Shown here piece by piece: positions 24,369 to 32,890 of a stretch of DNA of 64,000 nt. Where the stretch lies: positions 1 to 64,000 of the forward strand of contig CADBBH010000006.1 in the NCBI GenBank assembly GCA_902792905.1, read 5' to 3'. The notes beneath the pieces were generated by a model that saw only the letters and a list, made by a program, of their open reading frames with translations, did no database searches and had not been told where the DNA came from. Made by a program: the position numbers and the translations under genes. The stretch comes from Oscillospiraceae bacterium (lineage in GTDB: Bacteria; Bacillota; Clostridia; Oscillospirales; Acutalibacteraceae). Position 1 is the first letter of the stretch. Every line of letters starts with the position of its first letter.

Positions 24369-26740
24369 AAGTTACTGATTTTATAAAAAAGAATATTGTT
24401 CTGCTTGACGGCGCAACGGGTTCTCTTATGCAGAAGCTGGGCTTTCCAACGGGGGTAAGGCCGGAGACTGCGAATCTCACCCATACCGAAATGATTACAG
24501 GCATCCATAAGCAGTATTTCGATGCAGGCAGCAATATAGTCAATACAAATACCTTTGGAGCAAATTCTCTGAATTTTACCCACAGCGAGCTTGAAAAGAT
24601 AATTGCCGCCGCGATTTCAAATGTAAGAAGGGCAGCCGAACTCTCCGACGGAGTTCAGGAAAAGTTTGTATCCTATGATATGGGACCGAGCGGAAAGCTT
24701 CTCAAGCCATACGGAGACCTTGAATTTGAAAAAGCGGTCGAAATCTTTGCGGAGCAGGCAAAGCTTGCCGAGAAATACGGCGCTGATTTGATTTCCATAG
24801 AGACGATGAATGACGGCTATGAGACCAAAGCCGCCCTGCTTGCGGTTAAAGAGAACTGCTCTCTGCCGGTCTTTGTGACCAATGCCTATAATGATGATGA
24901 GCGCCTTTTGACAGGAGCTTCTCCCGAAGCAATGGTAGCGATGCTTGAAGGACTCGGCGCGGATGCAATCGGTCTTAACTGCTCTTACGGCCCCGATAAA
25001 CTGCTGGGCGTCATTAAGCACATATCGGCAGCGGCGTGTGTTCCCGTTATATTCAAGCCTAACGCCGGTATTCCCTGCGTCAGGGACGGTAAAACCGTAT
25101 ATGATATATCACCCGATACTTTCACTCAATATGTGATTGAAGCGGTCGATTTTGGAGTAAATATAATCGGAGGATGCTGCGGCACTTCTCCCGAATACAT
25201 ATCTAAACTTCGTGATGCCATAAGTAATAAAACAAGAATTGACGAGACGGAAAAGAATCTGACCGTCGTTTCGTCTTATTCTCATGCCGTCGTTTTCGGA
25301 GAAAGACCTCTGATTATCGGCGAAAGACTCAATCCCACAGGAAAAAAAGCGATTAAGCAGGCCCTTCTCGACAAAAATTCAGATTATCTGCTCAAAGAGG
25401 GCAGGAGCCAACAGGTTGCGGGAGCGGACATCCTTGATGTCAACTGCGGTATGCCCGGAATAGACGAGCGCGAAATGCTGACTGATACGGTTTACAAGCT
25501 GCAGGCGGTCTGCGATCTGCCTTTGCAGATTGATACATCGGATTTTTCAGCGATGGAAAGCGCGCTCAGAATTTATAACGGAAAACCCGTGATAAACTCT
25601 GTTAACGGTAAGCGAGAGGTGATGGAAAAAGTTTTCCCGCTCGCGAAAAAATACGGCGGTGTCATCGTCGCTCTGACTCTTGACGAGAACGGAATACCCG
25701 AAACTGCAGAGGGCAGACTCAGAATCGCGCAGACGATTCTTGAAACAGCAAAAGAATACGGAATCAGTAAAAAGAACATTCTCTTTGATCCGCTCACGCT
25801 GACTGTAGGCACGGATTCATCTGCCGCGAAGGTTACTCTTGAATCTGTACGGCTGATTACGGAAAAAACCGGATGTAATACTGTTCTCGGTGTTTCAAAT
25901 GTTTCATTCGGCCTGCCGGGCAGAAGCATTATTAATTCGGCTTTCTTCATTCTCGCTATGCAGAGCGGTCTCTCATCCGCAATAATAAATCCGCTTTCTC
26001 CCGAAATGATGGGCGCTTACCGATCATATCTCGCGCTCAAAGGTATAGACAAATCCTGCCTCGATTATATTTCATATGTGAAAGCTATAGAAGGTGAGCA
26101 GCAAGCCAATACCCCGAAAGCTCAATCTGACGACACACTCGAAAGGGCAGTCGTCGAAGGCAGAAAGGAAGCCGCGGCGCTTATTACCAAAGAGCTCCTC
26201 AAAGATATTGCTCCGCTTGATATCATTTCGGAAAAGATTATTCCCTCGCTTGATGTTGTCGGAAAGAATTTTGAGAGTAAAAAGGCCTTCCTGCCCGAGC
26301 TTCTTTTAAGTGCCGAGGCGGCAAAGGCGAGTTTTGAAATCATAAAAGAGAACTATTCTAACGGTGCGGGTGCAGGTAAATTCACTGTTATTCTCGCTAC
26401 CGTAAAGGGCGATATTCACGATATCGGCAAGAATATAGTCAAGCTTCTGCTGGAGAATTACGGCTATAAGGTAATTGATCTCGGTAAGGATGTTCCGAGC
26501 GAAGATGTGCTTAAAGCCGCAAAAGAGAATTCGGCGAGGGTGGTAGGTCTGAGCGCGCTTATGACTACCACTTTGCCTTCAATGGAAGAGACGGTCTCCC
26601 TTATCAAGAAAGAATTGCCCGATTGCGTTGTGGTTGTCGGCGGTGCAGTGCTGACAGCTGAATATGCAGAAAAAATACATGCTGACGCCTATTGCTCAGA
26701 TGCAATGGAGACTGTCAGATATTTAGAGGAAATTAAATGA
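24365..26740 (+). CDS. metH: B12-dependent methionine synthase, short form
   Basis: A 791-residue protein. The homocysteine S-methyltransferase domain (1-290) carries LLDGATGSLMQKLG and the zinc ligands in GLNCSYGP and GGCCGTSPEYI. The pterin-binding domain (about 315-560) has RPLIIGERLNPTGKK and DVNCGMPG. The cobalamin cap (about 590-660) and Rossmann domain (about 670-791) have the base-off histidine in KGDIHDIGKNIV and GLSALMTTT. The reactivation domain is absent and is encoded by the preceding gene. It transfers methyl from 5-methyl-THF to homocysteine. Confidence 0.96.
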   Translation: MKVTDFIKKNIVLLDGATGSLMQKLGFPTGVRPETANLTHTEMITGIHKQYFDAGSNIVNTNTFGANSLNFTHSELEKIIAAAISNVRRAAELSDGVQEKFVSYDMGPSGKLLKPYGDLEFEKAVEIFAEQAKLAEKYGADLISIETMNDGYETKAALLAVKENCSLPVFVTNAYNDDERLLTGASPEAMVAMLEGLGADAIGLNCSYGPDKLLGVIKHISAAACVPVIFKPNAGIPCVRDGKTVYDISPDTFTQYVIEAVDFGVNIIGGCCGTSPEYISKLRDAISNKTRIDETEKNLTVVSSYSHAVVFGERPLIIGERLNPTGKKAIKQALLDKNSDYLLKEGRSQQVAGADILDVNCGMPGIDEREMLTDTVYKLQAVCDLPLQIDTSDFSAMESALRIYNGKPVINSVNGKREVMEKVFPLAKKYGGVIVALTLDENGIPETAEGRLRIAQTILETAKEYGISKKNILFDPLTLTVGTDSSAAKVTLESVRLITEKTGCNTVLGVSNVSFGLPGRSIINSAFFILAMQSGLSSAIINPLSPEMMGAYRSYLALKGIDKSCLDYISYVKAIEGEQQANTPKAQSDDTLERAVVEGRKEAAALITKELLKDIAPLDIISEKIIPSLDVVGKNFESKKAFLPELLLSAEAAKASFEIIKENYSNGAGAGKFTVILATVKGDIHDIGKNIVKLLLENYGYKVIDLGKDVPSEDVLKAAKENSARVVGLSALMTTTLPSMEETVSLIKKELPDCVVVVGGAVLTAEYAEKIHADAYCSDAMETVRYLEEIK

Positions 26741-27618
26741 TTGAATTAAAGAAGATTGAACTGAGCGATTATTCACTGATCAAGAGCTATTTTGACCGTT
26801 TCCCCTCGCAGAGCTGTGACAGGACTGCCGGTGCTATAGTTATGTGGCGTGATTATTTTCATTACCATTACGCGCTCTGCGGAGATAATATGGTTATTGT
26901 ATCTCCCGGCCACCATCATACTTATTTCTATTATCCCGTCGGCGGGAATCCGGAAGCTGTTCTGGATGAAATCGATGAATATTGTGTCCAAAAGGGGATT
27001 AAGCCCTCGTTTGCATCACTGTCCGCAGAGGAAAATGAAATCCTCAGCAAGAGGTATCCGGGTTCGGTAAGCGAATCCGAGCGGGATTGGTTTGATTATA
27101 TCTACGATTATGAATCTCTGACTTCGCTGGTCGGCAAAAAGCACGCTCACCAGCGTAATCAGATTCATAAATTCGAGCACGATTCACCCGAGTTTGTTTT
27201 CGAAAAGATAACCGCCGAAAATATACCGGAGGTAAAGAAATTCAACCGTAATTTCAAATTCCACGCTGAGAAGGAATCCGGCAGCGCGGAGCGCGAGCTC
27301 GCTATGTGTCTTGAGGTGCTTGATAATTATGATGTTTACGCTCAGAGGGGTGCCCTGCTCCGTGTCGGCGGTAAGGTCGTCGGATATACTCTCGGTGAAA
27401 TCTCGGGCGACACTCTGTTTGTCCATGTTGAAAAAGCGGATACTTCCTACCGCGGAGTCTATCAGATGCTCTCCAATCTTTTTCTTAAAAGTATGGAGGG
27501 AGAGAGTATTAAATTTGTCAACAGGGAAGAGGATTGCGGCGACCCCGGCTTAAGGCAGTCGAAAATGTCGTATGCACCGCTGTTCCTTCTTGAGAAGTGG
27601 ACTCTATATTTATCATAA
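26737..27618 (+). CDS. DUF2156 (LPG-synthase C-terminal-like) acyltransferase-fold protein
   Basis: A 293-residue cytoplasmic protein of the DUF2156 family: LSDYSLIKSYFDRFPSQSCD at residue 8, DYIYDYESLTSLVGKKHAHQ near 123 with RNQIHKFE, and AVxGEISGDTLFVHVEKAD-type C-terminal GNAT strand (GYTLGEISGDTLFVHVEKAD). The fold is a tandem GNAT domain like the catalytic part of lysyl-phosphatidylglycerol synthases, but without membrane segments, so the acceptor is unknown. It overlaps metH by 4 bases. A link to aminoacyl-lipid chemistry would fit the lipase next door but is only inferred. Confidence 0.85.
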   Translation: MIELKKIELSDYSLIKSYFDRFPSQSCDRTAGAIVMWRDYFHYHYALCGDNMVIVSPGHHHTYFYYPVGGNPEAVLDEIDEYCVQKGIKPSFASLSAEENEILSKRYPGSVSESERDWFDYIYDYESLTSLVGKKHAHQRNQIHKFEHDSPEFVFEKITAENIPEVKKFNRNFKFHAEKESGSAERELAMCLEVLDNYDVYAQRGALLRVGGKVVGYTLGEISGDTLFVHVEKADTSYRGVYQMLSNLFLKSMEGESIKFVNREEDCGDPGLRQSKMSYAPLFLLEKWTLYLS

Positions 27619-27661
27619 ATTATTAAGCCAAACATATATAGAAAAATGAAAGGTGATTTTT

Positions 27662-29032
27662 ATGTCAGAAACCTGCAAATACCCGATTATTCTTGTTCAC
27701 GGTCTTTTCGGATGGGGCGATGACGAAGGCCTCAATGACCGCTTGCCTTACTGGGGCGCGAACACCTGCAATATCAAGGAGCACTATACTGAGCAGGGCT
27801 ATGAGATTTACGCTGCTTCGGTCGGCCCCGTCTCTTCTGCCTGGGACAGAGCCTGTGAGCTGTATGCCCGCATTGTCGGCGGACCTGTTGACTACGGCAA
27901 GGTCCATTCGGAAAATGCTCAGCACAGGCGCTTCGGCAGATTCTATAATGAGCCTCTGATTGAGAAATGGGATAAGGATCATAGAGTTCACCTTGTCGGC
28001 CACTCTTTCGGCGGCAATACAGTCAGAATGCTAGCTCATCTGCTGACATACGGCGATCCCGATGAGGTTGCTGCGAGTCCCGATGACTGCTCAGAGCTCT
28101 TCAAGGGCGGCCACGAAGACCTGCTCTGCTCGATAGTAACTATCTGCGCGCCGCATAACGGCACCACGATTTTCAAGGCCGTCGATAAATTCAAGATTCT
28201 TCCGCTTATGAAGCTCATTGTCTATAATTATATGGGCCTTATGGGCAGATCACCCGCGGAAGGCACGATTTTTGATTTCCACCTTGAGCAGTACGGTATG
28301 AGTGATACCCCCGGTCAGCGAGACGCCTTCCCTCTCCGCAGAGCACGAAAAATGTACAGTAAGAACAAAGATAACGCGGAATACGATTTCATGCCCGAGG
28401 GCGCAAAGAAGATGAATGACTACATCAAAATCAGCCCCGATATCTATTATTTTTCGTATTCCTACAATGCCGTTTCGATTAATTTCAACGGCAGGCATCA
28501 TATCCCATGGGACACCGATTTCAAGTTCCTGGCATTCACCTCATCTTTCATTCTGTTCTATAATCACTTCTTCAGACCGGCAGGGGATTATGAATTCGCG
28601 GATTACGCCAATGACGGTCTCGTAGATCTGCCTTCGGCTCTCTTCCCGAAGGGCGAGCCGTATATGTATTATGATGAGAACGATATAAGACCCGGTGTGT
28701 GGAATGTTATGAAAACCCGCCAGGGTGATCACGGCACACCGATAGGGCTCTTTTCTCCGACTGAAGAAACGTTTGAACTTTATGATGGTATGTTCGCAAT
28801 GCTCCGCGATATAGAAAAGAGATTTGAAGCCCCGGTAAAAGAGCTTTCGGAAGCGTACGAAGATAATAAATCTGCGTCGGAAAAACCGGCAAGAAAGCCT
28901 GCAAAAAAGACTGAGAAGAAAATTCAGCCCAAAGCGACGGCAAAAACAAAAAAAGATGAGAAGGCAGAAATAGCCGACAAACCGGCAAAAGCGGCTCCGA
29001 GAAAGAAAAAAACGGCGGACAAAGCCGAATGA
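27662..29032 (+). CDS. Staphylococcal-type lipase-like hydrolase with basic tail
   Basis: A 456-residue alpha/beta hydrolase. PIILVHGLFGWG at residue 8 is the oxyanion strand, and LVGHSFGGNT holds the nucleophile Ser115. WGANTCNIKEHY and VDYGKVHSENAQHRRFGR are shared with the staphylococcal/Geobacillus triacylglycerol lipase family. Asp and His candidates are NDGLVDLPSA near 320 and GDHGTPIG near 360. There is no signal peptide. The last 55 residues are a Lys/Ala/Pro tail (KPARKPAKKTEKK, KAAPRKKKTADK) resembling histone H1. The start at 27662 follows AAAGGTG. Confidence 0.88.
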   Translation: MSETCKYPIILVHGLFGWGDDEGLNDRLPYWGANTCNIKEHYTEQGYEIYAASVGPVSSAWDRACELYARIVGGPVDYGKVHSENAQHRRFGRFYNEPLIEKWDKDHRVHLVGHSFGGNTVRMLAHLLTYGDPDEVAASPDDCSELFKGGHEDLLCSIVTICAPHNGTTIFKAVDKFKILPLMKLIVYNYMGLMGRSPAEGTIFDFHLEQYGMSDTPGQRDAFPLRRARKMYSKNKDNAEYDFMPEGAKKMNDYIKISPDIYYFSYSYNAVSINFNGRHHIPWDTDFKFLAFTSSFILFYNHFFRPAGDYEFADYANDGLVDLPSALFPKGEPYMYYDENDIRPGVWNVMKTRQGDHGTPIGLFSPTEETFELYDGMFAMLRDIEKRFEAPVKELSEAYEDNKSASEKPARKPAKKTEKKIQPKATAKTKKDEKAEIADKPAKAAPRKKKTADKAE

Positions 29033-29070
29033 GTCATACACCGAGGCAATTTTCACAAAGGTGGTGAATT

Positions 29071-30981
29071 ATGAAAAAGAAGAATAAACTGCCGGGAGGC
29101 ACCTGGTTTTTCGGCATACTTGCGATAATCTGTATTCTCTGGGGCGGCTATAAGCTTCCTCAGGAAAACGGCGATGCTATTGTTAAAAATGCGGTTGCGC
29201 TTGAAAACGGCACAACCTCAGCTGAAAACGAGGGTAAGGTTGTCTTTGTCACCGGCAAACCCGTGATAAAAGAAAAACCGACAGATACCGTCACGGGAGT
29301 TTCTGCCGACGGATACATTCTTGTCAGGGATGTCGAGATGTATCAGTATTACATTGATGATGATACGGTCTATAAGGATTTTATTTCCGATCAGAAGAAG
29401 AATATCGGAGGCAGGGGAGGAGAAACTTATGAAAATCCCGATTTCCCCGATAATCTCTCTTCGGCAGTCATCTGCGGCGAAGTATATATAGACGGCGGCA
29501 ATCTTCGTGTAGGTGAGGATTATCTCTGCACCTTCAGCGAATCCGGATATAAGTATTTCAATGACTCGCACGACCTGACAGATATTGACGGTTCCGCAAA
29601 AATTGACGGTTACACCTACTCGGGCGGCTGGTATTATTCGGGCTCGTCCTCCGATTATAAGCTCGGCGATATCAGGATAAAATACAAGTATCTTCCCGCG
29701 TCATCTCTTACCGGATTATCTGCGGTCGGTCTGCAGAACGGCACGACTCTGGGCGGATTGAAAAATGCCGAAAAAGCATTTATGACAGATAAAATCTGCA
29801 CTCAGCAGGAAATGTCCGAACTTATCGGCGGTGATAATCATTCAATGGCGGTATTTCTGCTGTTCCTCGGATTTGTCAATCTTATCATTGCTTCTGTAAT
29901 ATTCCTGATTAAAAATGAAAAGGCAAAAAAGAAGGCGGTCAACGCCGCTTTTCTCGCAGTATTTGTCGCATTGCTTTCACTCTTCCCCATGGTTAATGCG
30001 AAGGCCGATTTCGGCGACTACGGCGGCGACTATGATTACGGCGGAGATTATGACTACGGCGGCAACGATTACGGCGGGTATGACTACGGGGGATATGATT
30101 ATGACCACGATGACTATACAACCCGCGAAACAACGACCGCTTACTATTACTATATAGCTGATTCCAGGTCCGATGATCTGATTTACGGCGGAATCTATTC
30201 TTATCTCAACAACTCCGGCAGAGAGCTTGAGGTCACTCTGCTAGGACCTGTTGATCAGGACGTTGACGGCGGCTCGGCTCTTTTCGGTACTTCATATTTC
30301 GGCTATATTATCGGTTATCTGATTTATAAATTCAATAAGCGAAAGAAACCCGCCCGCAGACCCGGCCCGAGACCTGCCGGAGCGCAGAGAACAAATATGT
30401 CCGAGCTTCTTCCGATTGCGGATTTCATGCAGATTGATACCGGCTTTGATCCCGAAAAATTCAAGGCCGATGTTGCCGATATGTATGTGAAATTCCAGCA
30501 GTCCTGGCAGAATAAGGATATGCGCAATCTCAGAGAATATCTCACCGATGAATTCTATGCCCAGTGTGAGGGCAATCTTCAGAACTATATCAGAAACCAC
30601 CAGACAAATATGATTGAAAACATCATGGTTGATAATGTCGAGATAAGAGGCTGGAAGCACGATAACACAAACGATGTCATAATCGCCGAGATTAAGACAG
30701 AAATCACCGATTATGTGATTGACGACTCAAGCGGCAATGTTGTCAGAGGCAGCAGAACCAACCGCAGAATCATGCAGTATGAGTGGTCGCTTGTCAGAAA
30801 GAGCGGCATAGTCACGCAGGACGAGGACGAATCCGAGAAGGTCTGTCCGAACTGCGGCGCCCCGCTCACGCTGAATGCCGCCAACGAATGCGAATACTGC
30901 GGCTCGATTATCACAATGGAAGCACACAACTGGGCGGTCAGCTCAATCAAGGGCCTCTCTCAGCGTACAATTCAGAATTGA
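29071..30981 (+). CDS. TMEM43-like membrane protein with Tim44-like domain and zinc ribbon
   Basis: A 636-residue multidomain protein. TM1 is at 9-27. A large extracytoplasmic region beginning ENEGKVVFVTGKPV resembles TMEM43-family proteins. TM helices lie near 262-282 and 290-308. A low-complexity Asp/Tyr/Gly stretch (repeats of DYGGDYDYGG, about 313-350) is followed by a short membrane segment near 410-425. A Tim44-like domain (about 450-590: KFKADVADMYVKFQQSWQNK, LREYLTDEFYAQC) and a C-terminal zinc ribbon (CPNCGAP ... CEYCGS) end it. GGTGG precedes the ATG. The product at 34522 repeats the Tim44-like/zinc-ribbon module. Function unknown. Confidence 0.8.
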   Translation: MKKKNKLPGGTWFFGILAIICILWGGYKLPQENGDAIVKNAVALENGTTSAENEGKVVFVTGKPVIKEKPTDTVTGVSADGYILVRDVEMYQYYIDDDTVYKDFISDQKKNIGGRGGETYENPDFPDNLSSAVICGEVYIDGGNLRVGEDYLCTFSESGYKYFNDSHDLTDIDGSAKIDGYTYSGGWYYSGSSSDYKLGDIRIKYKYLPASSLTGLSAVGLQNGTTLGGLKNAEKAFMTDKICTQQEMSELIGGDNHSMAVFLLFLGFVNLIIASVIFLIKNEKAKKKAVNAAFLAVFVALLSLFPMVNAKADFGDYGGDYDYGGDYDYGGNDYGGYDYGGYDYDHDDYTTRETTTAYYYYIADSRSDDLIYGGIYSYLNNSGRELEVTLLGPVDQDVDGGSALFGTSYFGYIIGYLIYKFNKRKKPARRPGPRPAGAQRTNMSELLPIADFMQIDTGFDPEKFKADVADMYVKFQQSWQNKDMRNLREYLTDEFYAQCEGNLQNYIRNHQTNMIENIMVDNVEIRGWKHDNTNDVIIAEIKTEITDYVIDDSSGNVVRGSRTNRRIMQYEWSLVRKSGIVTQDEDESEKVCPNCGAPLTLNAANECEYCGSIITMEAHNWAVSSIKGLSQRTIQN

Positions 30982-30985
30982 TTTT

Positions 30986-31013
30986 ATCCCTCCCCCCGGG
31001 GAGGGATTTCTTT
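30986..31013 (+). terminator. Terminator closing the 19.3-31 kb run
   Basis: ATCCCTCCCC (30986-30995) pairs with GGGGAGGGAT (30998-31007), followed by TTCTTTATT. It separates the TMEM43-like gene from the GH3 promoter. Confidence 0.85.
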
Positions 31014-31053
31014 ATTGATTTACATTCGTTATCCCCTTCGAAAATACTTAAAC

Positions 31054-31082
31054 TTGACTTTTTTCTCTTTTTAATATATAAT
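31054..31082 (+). promoter_or_regulatory. Promoter of the GH3 operon
   Basis: TTGACT (31054-31059), 17-base spacer, TATAAT (31077-31082). It lies immediately after the preceding terminator and defines the GH3-hydrolase-Tim44 operon as a separate unit. Confidence 0.85.
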
Positions 31083-31132
31083 AACATGAATTATTATGTT
31101 AATAATTAAATTAAATTTCGAGGTGGTAAACT

Positions 31133-32860
31133 ATGGCTTTTTCCGATTTAGGCGTTATTCTGGGTGATATTTCAAGAGCGCAGATCAAACATCATACCAA
31201 AGATCCGCTTAAGGCCCAGAAGGCTGTCCTTAAGAAGATTGTCAGACGCAATAAGAATTGCGAGCTGGGCAAAAAACTCAATTTTAAAGACATTCATTCT
31301 ATCGAGGATTATCAGAGAATAGTTCCTCTTTCAACTTATGCAGATTATGAGCCGTATGTTGACAGAATGATGCAGAACGGCGAAGACAGAATCATGTTTT
31401 CCGGCAAGAATATCCGCTACGCTTCTTCCTCGGGCTCCGTCGGCAAGCCCAAGATGCTTCCCAAAGGAATCAACGACCTCTGGAAGATGCAGTGTCTCGG
31501 CTTCTCAGCTTCAATCGCGACCGCTTTCCATTTCATGAAGGAAAGAGGCATAAGGATGCGCAATCAGGTCGGCCCTCTCGCCGTCAATCTTTCTGGCCAT
31601 AAGACCGATGACGATAAGATGAGCAACGGCGCGGCGCAGATTCCTCTGCGTTACCTCAAGTGCATCCTTCCTTTCTTCTGCACTTCACCGCTTGAGCTGC
31701 TTTTCCCCTCGCTTGAAGATAAACTCGACACCTCATATCTTCATCTGAGATTCTGCCTCGGCAATAAGAAAGTCAGCTATCTCGGTTCAATCGTTGTAAC
31801 TCTTCTTACCCAGATGCTCGATTACCTTGAAGAGAACTGGGAGATGATGTGTGACGATATAGAGAAGGGTATTATCAATCCCAATATTGACTGTACTCCC
31901 GAGCTCCGCAAGAAGTTCGAAAAGAGACTCAAGCCCGATCCCGAAAGAGCGGCTTTCCTTCGCGCTGAATTTGCGAAGGGTTTTGAGGATCCCATTGCTC
32001 CCAGAATCTGGCCGAAGCTCCAGTGGGCTTACGGTATGATGGGCTCCAATCTTCAGGTTTATGTTGATAAGCTCCGCAAGTATATCGGACCCAACATTCC
32101 GATTCACAATATGGGCTACGCTGCCGCCGAGGGTTTCTTCGCCTCTCCGACAGAGCTCGATGTCAACGACTATGTATTCCTTCCCTGGTGTCTCTTCTTC
32201 GAGTTTATCCCCGTAAACCGCGATGACGATACCAGCGAAGAGGTCGAGAGACCGCTTCTTCTCCACGAGCTTGAAGTTGGTAAGGATTATGAAATCATAG
32301 TCTCCAATTTCTCCGGCCTTTACAGATACAGAGTTGAGGATGTTGTTCACATTACCAGAATGTACAACAACACTCCCGAGTGCGAATTCCTTTACAGACG
32401 CAACCTCATGATGAATGTTGCGAATGAGAAGACCACCGTAGATATGGTTAATGCCGCTATCAACAACTGTGCCAAGGAACTGAATATCGAGTTTGAGGGC
32501 TTCTCCTTCTATCCCGATTTCACCACCAAACCGCCCCGCTATACCCTTCTTATCGAAATCAAGGGCGGCGCTCTTGACGAAGACGGCAGGCAGAAATTCA
32601 TTGATACTCTCGATCATCAGTTTGATGAAATCAATGAGAAGTATTATAAATACAGACGCTGGGGTATGCTCAACAGACCCGAAGTCCTGTTTCTTAAACC
32701 GTCAACCTATGTTGATTATAACAAGTTCCTTGCCGATAAGGGCGTTGTTCTCAATCAGATAAAGCCCGTTACCGTTATCAATAACGAGGAAAGAGAAAAG
32801 TATTTCTTTGAACATGTTGAGACAGAGGCAGATGTAGTAAAGGAAGTTCTCGGCAAATAA
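31133..32860 (+). CDS. GH3-family acyl-adenylate amidosynthetase-like protein
   Basis: A 575-residue ANL-superfamily enzyme of the GH3 type, best known from plants, where GH3 proteins conjugate auxin or jasmonate to amino acids. The ATP-binding loop is SSSGSVGKPKM (98-108), motif 2 is YAAAEGFFA (329-337), and motif 3 GLYRYRVEDVVHITRM (395-410) is the clearest GH3 hallmark, followed by FLYRRNLMMNV. There is no signal peptide. GAGGTGG precedes the ATG. The acyl and amine substrates of bacterial members are generally unknown. It is the first gene of an operon with an exported LCAT-like hydrolase (30 bases downstream) and a zinc-ribbon protein. Confidence 0.9.
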   Translation: MAFSDLGVILGDISRAQIKHHTKDPLKAQKAVLKKIVRRNKNCELGKKLNFKDIHSIEDYQRIVPLSTYADYEPYVDRMMQNGEDRIMFSGKNIRYASSSGSVGKPKMLPKGINDLWKMQCLGFSASIATAFHFMKERGIRMRNQVGPLAVNLSGHKTDDDKMSNGAAQIPLRYLKCILPFFCTSPLELLFPSLEDKLDTSYLHLRFCLGNKKVSYLGSIVVTLLTQMLDYLEENWEMMCDDIEKGIINPNIDCTPELRKKFEKRLKPDPERAAFLRAEFAKGFEDPIAPRIWPKLQWAYGMMGSNLQVYVDKLRKYIGPNIPIHNMGYAAAEGFFASPTELDVNDYVFLPWCLFFEFIPVNRDDDTSEEVERPLLLHELEVGKDYEIIVSNFSGLYRYRVEDVVHITRMYNNTPECEFLYRRNLMMNVANEKTTVDMVNAAINNCAKELNIEFEGFSFYPDFTTKPPRYTLLIEIKGGALDEDGRQKFIDTLDHQFDEINEKYYKYRRWGMLNRPEVLFLKPSTYVDYNKFLADKGVVLNQIKPVTVINNEEREKYFFEHVETEADVVKEVLGK

Positions 32861-32890
32861 TTGCGTTGCAGCGCAATACGGAGTTTGTGT

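Noticed and set aside
28541..29056. A 171-codon minus-strand frame rich in Arg and Phe
   Set aside because: It is the antisense of the Lys/Ala-rich tail of the lipase; the composition is explained by the sense strand.
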